Source: Pseudomonas alloputida
Lineage (GTDB): Bacteria; Pseudomonadota; Gammaproteobacteria; Pseudomonadales; Pseudomonadaceae
Direction of reading: 5' to 3'
Length of the DNA: 64,000 nt
Assembly (NCBI RefSeq): GCF_021283545.2
Contig: NZ_CP128540.1
Span: 5,367,501 to 5,431,500 of the forward strand
Shown: in pieces, positions 29,533-35,864 of the stretch
Layout of the letters: every line of letters starts with the position of its first letter
Position numbering within the stretch: position 1 is the stretch's first letter
The notes under the pieces: generated by a model
What the model saw: only the letters and a program-made list of their open reading frames with translations
What the model was told of the DNA's origin: nothing
The model's database searches: none
Translations under genes and position numbers: made by a program

Positions 29533-29635
29533 TTGTTACCAAAACAGCGATAATCCGCCTTTGGTCGAAGGCAACTTTTTCTCTTTTCCAAGTTACTTCG
29601 TGACACAATTTTGTCCTCTACCTCGAGAGTGACCC

Positions 29636-30583
29636 ATGGACACCCTGCAAAACATGCGTGCTTTCAGTTGCGTAGCCCAACTCGGCAGCTTCACTGCCGC
29701 TGCGGCGCAACTGGATACGACCACCGCGAACGTGTCGCGGGCGGTCTCCAACCTGGAAGCCCATCTGCAAACAAGGCTGCTCAACCGTACCACCCGCCGC
29801 ATTGCGCTGACCGAAGCCGGCAAGCGTTACCTGATGCGTTGCGAACAGATTCTTACCTACGTCGAAGAAGCCGAGGCCGAAGCCAGCGACGCCCATGCGC
29901 GCCCGGCCGGGCAGTTGAAGGTGCATTCGATGACTGGGGTCGGCCAGCACTTCGTGGTCGATGCCATCGCCCGCTACCGCGAAACGCACCCGGACGTGAC
30001 CTTCGATTTGACCATGGCCAACCGCGTGCCCGATCTGCTCGACGAGGGTTATGACGTCTCCATCGTGCTGGCCACCGAACTGCCCGACTCGGGGTTCGTT
30101 TCGCAGCGCCTGGGCATCACCTACAGCATTGTCTGTGCCTCGCCCGCCTACATCGCCCAGCATGGCGTGGCGCACAAGCCTGCCGACCTGCTCAAGCACG
30201 CCTGCCTGCGCATGGTCAGCCCGGTGATACCGCTGGAGAAGTGGCTGTTCGATGGCCCGGAAGGCCAAGAGATGGTCAACATCACCAGTTCGCCGTTCAT
30301 GGTGAACACCGCCGATGCCATGAAGACTGCGATCCGCAGTGGCATGGGCGTAGGCGTGCTGCCGATCTATTCGGCTATCGAGGGCCTGCGGGACGGTAGC
30401 CTGGTACGGGTACTGCCGGAGTATCGCCTGCAGGAGTTGAACCTGTATGCCATCTATCCATCGCGGCAGTATCTGGATGCCAAGATCAAGACCTGGGTCG
30501 AGTACCTGCGCAACTCGCTGCCAGAGATTCTTGCCGCGCATGAGGCAGACCTGAAAACCCATCAGGTGCTGATCGCCAACTAA
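29636..30583 (+). CDS. LysR-family regulator divergent from the FUSC efflux operon
   Basis: It has 315 residues with an N-terminal helix-turn-helix (AFSCVAQLGSFTAAAAQLDTTTANVSRAVSNLE) and an effector domain of the CrgA/AaeR-like group. Divergent placement next to a FUSC efflux operon mirrors aaeR next to aaeXAB, so it probably activates the pump in response to an aromatic effector. That role is inferred. Confidence 0.88.
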   Translation: MDTLQNMRAFSCVAQLGSFTAAAAQLDTTTANVSRAVSNLEAHLQTRLLNRTTRRIALTEAGKRYLMRCEQILTYVEEAEAEASDAHARPAGQLKVHSMTGVGQHFVVDAIARYRETHPDVTFDLTMANRVPDLLDEGYDVSIVLATELPDSGFVSQRLGITYSIVCASPAYIAQHGVAHKPADLLKHACLRMVSPVIPLEKWLFDGPEGQEMVNITSSPFMVNTADAMKTAIRSGMGVGVLPIYSAIEGLRDGSLVRVLPEYRLQELNLYAIYPSRQYLDAKIKTWVEYLRNSLPEILAAHEADLKTHQVLIAN

Positions 30584-30650
30584 AAAGCTGCTGCAATGCG
30601 GGGGCGGACAATGGTAGGTTGCTAACCATTGATTTCGCCTGTTCCGGCAC

Positions 30651-30719
30651 CTTCGCGGGCAAGCCCGCTCCTACAAGGCACCGCGCCCCCCCGTAGGAGC
30701 GGGCTTGCCCGCGAAGGGA
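30651..30719. repeat. Inverted pair of REP elements
   Basis: CTTCGCGGGCAAGCCCGCTC (30651-30675 region) faces GTAGGAGCGGGCTTGCCCGC (30691-30719 region) across a short C-rich spacer, in the leader of the dehydrogenase gene. The pair could fold into one long hairpin. Confidence 0.85.
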
Positions 30720-30758
30720 CCAGCACAGCCCCACCCCGCCTTGCAGAGAAGTTGCCCG

Positions 30759-31733
30759 ATGAAAAAGACCGTCCTGGCCTTCAGCCGTATCACCCCGGCC
30801 ATGGCCGAACGCCTGCAGCAAGACTTCAACGTGATCCTGCCCAACCCCAAGCTCGGCGACATCAGCGCCCAGTTCAACGAAGCCCTGCCTGAAGCCCATG
30901 GTCTGATCGGCGTTGGTCGCAAGCTCGGCCGGGCGCAGCTTGAAGGCGCGGCCAGGCTGGAGGTGGTGTCCAGCGTGTCGGTCGGCTATGACAACTACGA
31001 CCTCGACTACTTCAACGAGCGCGGCATCGCCCTGACCAACACCCCCGACGTGCTGACCGAAAGCACCGCCGACCTGGGCTTCTCGCTGATCATGGGCTGC
31101 GCCCGGCGCACCGCCGAGCTGGATGCCTGGACCAAGGCCGGCAACTGGCAGGCCACCGTGGGCCCGGCCCACTTCGGCAGCGATGTGCATGGCAAGACCC
31201 TGGGCATCGTCGGCATGGGCAACATTGGTGCAGCAGTGGCACGCCGTGGCCGTTTCGGCTTCAACATGCCGATCCTGTACAGCGGCAACAGCCGCAAGAC
31301 CGCGCTGGAGAAGGAGCTGGGCGCGCAGTTCCGCAGCCTGGATCAGTTGCTGGCCGAAGCCGACTTCGTGGTCATCGTGGTGCCGTTGTCCGATGCCACC
31401 CGCAAGCTGATCAGCAGCCGCGAGCTGAAGCTGATGAAGCCGAGTGCGTTCCTGATCAACATTGCCCGTGGGCCGGTGGTGGATGAGGCGGCGCTGATCG
31501 AGGCGCTGCAGGCGGGCACCATTCGCGGCACAGGCCTGGATGTGTACGAGAAAGAACCGCTGAGCGACTCGCCGCTGTTCAAGCTGCCCAATGCGCTGAC
31601 CTTGCCGCACATTGGCTCGGCCACTGCCGAAACCCGTGAGGCCATGGCCAACCGGGCGATCGACAACCTGCGTGCGGCGCTGCTGGGCGAGCGGCCGCGG
31701 GACCTGGTGAACCCGCAGGTGTGGAAGGGCTGA
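30759..31733 (+). CDS. D-2-hydroxyacid dehydrogenase (glyoxylate/hydroxypyruvate or 2-ketogluconate reductase type)
   Basis: This NAD(P)H-dependent reductase of 2-ketoacids has 324 residues. The Rossmann motif GMGNIG is at 152-157. The catalytic residues are R237 (NIARGPVVDE), E266 (YEKEP) and H284 (LPHIGSAT). The frame is open from 30705 through the REP, but the ATG at 30759 gives the usual MKKTVLAFSR start. The exact substrate is not decidable. It is the last gene before the IS110/REP locus. Confidence 0.9.
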   Translation: MKKTVLAFSRITPAMAERLQQDFNVILPNPKLGDISAQFNEALPEAHGLIGVGRKLGRAQLEGAARLEVVSSVSVGYDNYDLDYFNERGIALTNTPDVLTESTADLGFSLIMGCARRTAELDAWTKAGNWQATVGPAHFGSDVHGKTLGIVGMGNIGAAVARRGRFGFNMPILYSGNSRKTALEKELGAQFRSLDQLLAEADFVVIVVPLSDATRKLISSRELKLMKPSAFLINIARGPVVDEAALIEALQAGTIRGTGLDVYEKEPLSDSPLFKLPNALTLPHIGSATAETREAMANRAIDNLRAALLGERPRDLVNPQVWKG

Positions 31734-31760
31734 CCGTTTGATGGTGCCTTTGCCGGCCCT

Positions 31761-31778
31761 TTCGCGGGTAAACCCGCT
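31761..31778. repeat. Left half of a REP interrupted by the IS110 tandem
   Basis: TTCGCGGGTAAACCCGCT ends at the CT dinucleotide 31777-31778. Joined to the sequence from 33824 (CCTACAGGGC...) it restores a REP with the same core seen elsewhere in the window (for example 34813-34841). This identifies the insertion target. Confidence 0.85.
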
Positions 31779-32124
31779 TCTATCAAACAAAAGATAACCC
31801 ACTGTTCTTTCTAGCGAAAAAAACAGGCGCGCGGGGTCAATGGCGGCGAAGTGTTCACTCTTCTATACGTGGTCACAGCAAGCTGTGCCGACAGGGATTA
31901 ACGCCGATGCCATTTGGGCCACTCTCTCATTCGGGAGCAAAGCAGCACACCAGTGCGGTCTACGGCCTCTTTCCCGCGCATTGGGAACCATAGCAAAGTA
32001 TTCGGCGGCTGACCTACCCGGATCAGTCGGCGAATGCTTTTCTAGATCTCGATGTCAGTGCAGATCTGACGTCATGCGCATCCTGTTTGCTGTGCGACAG
32101 CGCAGCCCGGAAGGGCTGGGTGAT
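31779..32124 (-). mobile_element. Transposase-less IS110-type derivative carrying only the element ends
   Basis: This 346-bp unit has CT on both sides (31777-31778 and 32125-32126). Its first ~35 bases (TCTATCAAACAAAA...) resemble the first ~35 bases of the neighbouring IS110 element. Its last ~300 bases align along their whole length with the non-coding region upstream of that element's transposase, near-identical in the last ~40 bases and clearly diverged in the middle. The transposase gene is absent. It is a MITE-like unit that could be mobilised by an IS110 enzyme acting in trans. Confidence 0.85.
31824..32040 (-). ncRNA. Candidate bridge-type RNA of the transposase-less derivative
   Basis: Read on the minus strand it has the same order as the copy in the full element. 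First a stem-loop region (32001-32034; TTCG/CGAA and CTGA/TCAG pairs), then a loop with heptamer CTCTCAT (31924-31930), equal to the sequence right of this unit (32125-32131). Then a second loop with CTTCTAT (31860-31866), equal to the unit's own first bases with the core (31777-31783). A short CACAGC-AA-GCTGTG hairpin follows. Transcript ends are not visible. Confidence 0.65.
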
Positions 32125-32164
32125 CTCTCATCAAACAAAATGCAACCCATTGTTTTCTAAGCAC

Positions 32165-33493
32165 TCAAGCGGCCACCAGTTGATACCCCAGTTTCCGGGC
32201 TTTGCGAAGCAAAGCCCGGACCTGCCGGTCTTGGCTTCTGGTTTCGAACTCCTCAAGACCTTGTTCAACATAAGCCTGCTTCTTGGTTAACAGGTTGTAC
32301 ACCAGACGTGCCAACTGATGCGCAGTGGCCTTGATGGCGCAGCTGGTATCCATTCGAGTCAGTCTGGCTCGGTGCGATGCGCCAATGAAACCCTTGTCGT
32401 TACGGGCATTGGATGCAGCCTGCTTGAGTGCTTGCGCTGCTCGATTGACTATTTTGGGCCCACCACCTGCCAGTCGATGACCGCCGGAAATTCGGGTAGG
32501 GGGAGCCAGTCCCAACCAAGAGCAGAAGTGCTGTGAGGACGGGAAGCGTGATAGATCTGTACCGATCTCCCCTGCCAGCACTAATGCAGTGTCCACCCCA
32601 ATGGTTGGAATTGCGGTTAGGTCCACGCCAAGAACTTTCCACAAAGTCTGATGCAATACAGTCTGTTGGGCGCCGTTTCGGTGTGGGCTCCGTAAAGGCT
32701 TCTTGGATGGCTCTGGCTTGTTTTGCAGCACCGGCAACTGCTCTAACGCGGCTTTTATGGCGTCGTCACAATCTGCAATTTGCTGCTCCAGGAAGTCATA
32801 GGCAGCCAATTCCTGAGTTAGCGCATGCAAATGCTCGCGCCGCCAATTGCCATGAAGACTCCGAGCGACAGCCTCCTTGCCTGCCTTGATGCGGCGGTCG
32901 GTTAGTTCAGCCAGTTGCACTGGGTCCCGTTCACCTGCGCAGATGGCCCGCAAAATCTTCATGCCAGTTACACCGGAAATATCACTGATGACATTGGCCA
33001 GCTGGATGTTCATTTGGCTCATGGCCTTTTGCATCCGGTTCAGCGTCTGCGCCTGGTCTTTCACTTTGGAAGCACGCTGCCTGACCAATGACCGGACGCA
33101 GCAGGTCAGATCATCGGGGCGGAATGCGCCTCTGAGCAGTCCATGAGTCATCAGCTGCCAGATCCACTGGCAATCCAGCACATCTGATTTACGGCCCGTG
33201 ATTTGCCGAGTTGCTCTGGCATTGACGAGATAAACGTCAAAACCGCGCTCGCTGAGAATCTCGTAAATTGGAATCCAATAAACCCCCGTGGATTCCATGG
33301 CAACGACCTTGATCCCCAGGCTTTCAAGCCAGTTAGCCATCTTGAGCAGGTCGTCAGTAAAGGACGTGAACGACTGGACGGGATTTTCGTGCCGGGGATC
33401 GACCGCCACGAAATGCTCTCGACCACCGACATCGATCGCCGCGCAATCGGGATGGACGACGGTAAAGCGTTGCTTGGAAGGCTTGCGCGCCAT
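32165..33493 (-). CDS. IS110-family DEDD transposase/recombinase
   Basis: It has 442 residues. The RuvC-like N-terminal domain has the full acidic set D21 (AIDVGG), E67 (AMESTG), D104 and D107 (KSDVLD). The C-terminal Tnp_IS116/IS110/IS902 domain carries the likely nucleophile S336 in PPTRISGG. The open frame begins at 33529, but the ATG at 33493 has GAGG at seven bases and starts MARKPSK. No frameshift or missing key residue was seen, so it may be active. Confidence 0.95.
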   Translation of the reverse strand: MARKPSKQRFTVVHPDCAAIDVGGREHFVAVDPRHENPVQSFTSFTDDLLKMANWLESLGIKVVAMESTGVYWIPIYEILSERGFDVYLVNARATRQITGRKSDVLDCQWIWQLMTHGLLRGAFRPDDLTCCVRSLVRQRASKVKDQAQTLNRMQKAMSQMNIQLANVISDISGVTGMKILRAICAGERDPVQLAELTDRRIKAGKEAVARSLHGNWRREHLHALTQELAAYDFLEQQIADCDDAIKAALEQLPVLQNKPEPSKKPLRSPHRNGAQQTVLHQTLWKVLGVDLTAIPTIGVDTALVLAGEIGTDLSRFPSSQHFCSWLGLAPPTRISGGHRLAGGGPKIVNRAAQALKQAASNARNDKGFIGASHRARLTRMDTSCAIKATAHQLARLVYNLLTKKQAYVEQGLEEFETRSQDRQVRALLRKARKLGYQLVAA

Positions 33494-33504
33494 GATGAAT
33501 CCTC

Positions 33505-33740
33505 GCAGGATAAAGGGCGCGCGGGGCACACGGTGGCGAAAGGGTTCACTCTCTCATACGTGGTCACAGCTGAATCAGCTGATGCCTACAGGGACTTCAC
33601 GCCGATACCGTGCGGATCACTCTCCTACGCGGGTGTGCAGACACACACCAGTGCTGGCTACGATCTCTGTCCCGCGCACACGAACCCTAACAAAGCAAAA
33701 GGCGGCTGGCCCTACCGGGCCAACCGCCTTTTCTTTTTCA
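33505..33740 (-). ncRNA. Candidate bridge RNA in the left end of the IS110 element
   Basis: On the transposase strand the order is as follows. A strong hairpin comes first (33697-33732; TGGCCC/GGGCCA inside AAAAGGCGG/CCGCCTTTT). Next is a loop with CTCCTAC (33622-33628) and GCGGGT (33629-33634), whose sequences match the REP on the two sides of the insertion. Then comes a second loop with CTCTCAT (33551-33557), which equals the element's own start with core (32125-32131). This matches the 5' stem-loop, target-binding loop and donor-binding loop order described for IS621. Transcript ends are guesses. Confidence 0.7.
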
Positions 33741-33823
33741 AAATGTCAGCGTCGCTGCGGAACTGAAGCCGTACACCTCATGTTTGCTGCGCGACAGCGC
33801 AGCCCGGAAGGGCTGGGTGATCT

Positions 33824-33860
33824 CCTACAGGGCGGTTTACCCGCGAAAGGGCCGGCCCAG
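33824..33860. repeat. Right part of the REP interrupted by the IS110 tandem
   Basis: CCTACAGGGCGGTTTACCCG and the following CGAAAGGGCCGG continue the REP whose left part ends at 31778. Together they form an inverted REP pair. Confidence 0.8.
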
Positions 33861-33871
33861 GCAACCATCAT

Positions 33872-34774
33872 CTATTTGGCTACCACAACACCCTCAGCCA
33901 CCCTGGCCCGGGGCTTGCGAAACACCAGCACATTCCCCGCCATTACCGCCACCAACCCGAGCAAGGCCGGCGCCGTCCACTGATAACCCTCGGCCACCGC
34001 CGACACATTCAACGCCACCAACGGGAACAGCACCGTGCAGTAAGCTGCCCGCTCCGGGCCCATGCGCCCGACCAAGGTCAGGTAGGCAGTAAAGGCAATC
34101 ACCGACCCCGGCACCACCAGGTACAGCAGTGAACCGATATAGCGCGCATTCCACTCCATGCTGAACGGCACGCCGCTGACCACACAGAACACCGCCAGCA
34201 TCACCGCCCCATAGACCATGCCCCAGGCATTGGTCGTCATCGGCTTGAGCCCGGCCTTCTGCTGCATGCTCGACAGCATGTTGCCGGCCGAGAAGCACAG
34301 CGTACCCAACAGGGCCAAGCCAAGGCCGTACAGGGTTTCGCGGCTGGCTGCGTGATGCGACAGCTCCGGCCAGAACAGCAGGCCCAGGCCAAGCAGGCCC
34401 AAGGCACCACCGCCAAGCACATTGCCGGCGATTCTCTGGCCGAAGAAAATGCGGGCGTTAAGCGCGTTCCACAGTGTGGCGGTTGAGAACACCACCGCGA
34501 TCAAGCCGCTGGCGATCCACTGGCTGGCGCTGAGGAAGCAGATGAAGTTGACGCAGAACAGGCACAGGCCCTGGGCCAGGCAGATCTGGTGGCCACGGCG
34601 GTTCATGGGTTGCAGCCGGCGGGTAATCAACAGGAAAGCAAACAGGATCAGGCCGGCCAGGGCGAAGCGGTAGACGATCGAAACCGGGATCGCGACCACG
34701 CCTAGCTGGAGTTTCAGGGCGATCCAGGTGGTGCCCCAGATCAGGACGGTGAGCAGGTAGAGTGACAGGTTCAT
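33872..34774 (-). CDS. EamA-family (DMT) membrane exporter
   Basis: It has 300 residues with about ten transmembrane helices from two EamA repeats. The N-terminus LYLLTVLIWGTTWIALKLQLG is typical of drug/metabolite transporters. The substrate is unknown. AAGGA lies about nine bases before the ATG. It is divergent from an AraC regulator across 185 bases containing a REP, and regulation by that AraC protein is plausible. Confidence 0.88.
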   Translation of the reverse strand: MNLSLYLLTVLIWGTTWIALKLQLGVVAIPVSIVYRFALAGLILFAFLLITRRLQPMNRRGHQICLAQGLCLFCVNFICFLSASQWIASGLIAVVFSTATLWNALNARIFFGQRIAGNVLGGGALGLLGLGLLFWPELSHHAASRETLYGLGLALLGTLCFSAGNMLSSMQQKAGLKPMTTNAWGMVYGAVMLAVFCVVSGVPFSMEWNARYIGSLLYLVVPGSVIAFTAYLTLVGRMGPERAAYCTVLFPLVALNVSAVAEGYQWTAPALLGLVAVMAGNVLVFRKPRARVAEGVVVAK

Positions 34775-34812
34775 GGTGGCGGTTCCTTGGGCCTTTGGAA
34801 ATCGGTGCCCGG

Positions 34813-34841
34813 CGCTTCGCGGGTAAACCCGCTCCTACAGG
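34813..34841. repeat. REP element
   Basis: CGCTTCGCGGGTAAACCCGC and following CTCCTACAGG form a single uninterrupted copy in the intergenic region. It is the intact reference for the REP broken by the IS110 tandem. Confidence 0.85.
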
Positions 34842-34959
34842 GATCACCAGTGTTCTTGCGATCGGCCTCTGGCTGCTTGCACAAACTTGCGCTTTTCTTG
34901 CGCCGGTAGCTGTCACTCGATCCAGGGCGCAGTAGGATGGCAGGCAAGAGGACCCGCCC

Positions 34960-35835
34960 ATGACGCCACTCACCCAGTTGCAAGTGTTCAACGCCATGCA
35001 TGCCTCGCCCAATGCCAGGCTGGAGCTGAGCGCGCACCTGGGCGACGGACTGGCGGCGGCGTTGTGGAGCAACCGTGACGATGCGCGCGACTACCAGGCG
35101 CCTAGCCATCACACCTTGTCGTGCTACATCGCCGACGGCACCGGCACCTTCCGCCGCCAGCGCCCGGCCGACAAAGGTGCGCCCGACAAGCTGTGCGTGA
35201 TGCCGGCCGGGCAGGAATCGAACTGGGTCGTCAATGGCGCGATCCGCCTGGCACACCTGTATGTCAGCGAGGCACAGTTCGCCCTGGGCTGTGTACGCCT
35301 GCTCGACCGGGAACCGCGCGAGCTGCAACTGCAGGAAGCGACCTTTCTGGACGACCCGCAGCAGGCTGGCCGCTTTCGTCAATTGATCCAGCTGGACTGG
35401 GACGAGCCCGGCGAGCGCCTGCTGGCCAGCAGCCTGGCGCACGAGATCGTGGACCATGCGCTGCTCAGCCAGGTCGGGTTGCGCCAAGGCCTGCGCCTGA
35501 AAGGCGGGCTGGCGCCAAACCTGCGCCGGCAGTTGGTCGACTACCTCGAGGCACACCTGGACCAGCCCATCACCCTGGACGAGCTGGCGCTGCGCTGCAA
35601 TCTGTCCGAATACCACTTTGCGCGCATGTTCCGCGCCAGTTTCGGGCTCCCGCCGCACCAGTATCTGCTGGCCCGGCGGCTGCACCGGGCGTGCCAGTTG
35701 TTGCGGCTGGGAGTAATGCCGCTGGGAGAGATTGCCTTATTGTGCGGGTTTGCCAGTGCCAGCCATTTCAGCAACCGGTTTCGCCAAGCCCTGGGGGCCA
35801 CACCTGGCGAATACCGCAAGGCCTTTTTCATCTGA
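34960..35835 (+). CDS. AraC-family transcriptional regulator
   Basis: It has 291 residues. The N-terminal ~180 residues are a sensor domain. The C-terminal ~100 residues hold two helix-turn-helix motifs (ITLDELALRCNLSEYHFARMFRASFG and GEIALLCGFASASHFSNRFRQALG) with the usual TPGEYRK ending. GAGG lies seven bases upstream of the ATG. It is divergent from the EamA exporter, the likely target. Confidence 0.88.
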   Translation: MTPLTQLQVFNAMHASPNARLELSAHLGDGLAAALWSNRDDARDYQAPSHHTLSCYIADGTGTFRRQRPADKGAPDKLCVMPAGQESNWVVNGAIRLAHLYVSEAQFALGCVRLLDREPRELQLQEATFLDDPQQAGRFRQLIQLDWDEPGERLLASSLAHEIVDHALLSQVGLRQGLRLKGGLAPNLRRQLVDYLEAHLDQPITLDELALRCNLSEYHFARMFRASFGLPPHQYLLARRLHRACQLLRLGVMPLGEIALLCGFASASHFSNRFRQALGATPGEYRKAFFI

Positions 35836-35864
35836 AACCGGGGGCGCTCTGCGGCCCCATTTGC

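Larger units (their letters stand above)
32127..33821 (-). mobile_element. IS110-family insertion sequence inserted in a REP element
   Basis: This 1695-bp element has CT core dinucleotides on both sides (32125-32126, 33822-33823), no terminal inverted repeats and no longer target duplication, as expected for IS110. It contains one transposase gene and about 330 bp of non-coding DNA upstream of it that matches the adjacent transposase-less unit. Insertion into REP palindromes is known for several IS110 relatives in Pseudomonas and Escherichia. Confidence 0.9.

Noticed and set aside
31840..32160. Short open frame in the transposase-less IS110 unit as a protein gene
   Set aside because: The region aligns with the non-coding end of the full element and its reading frame is not kept between the two copies.
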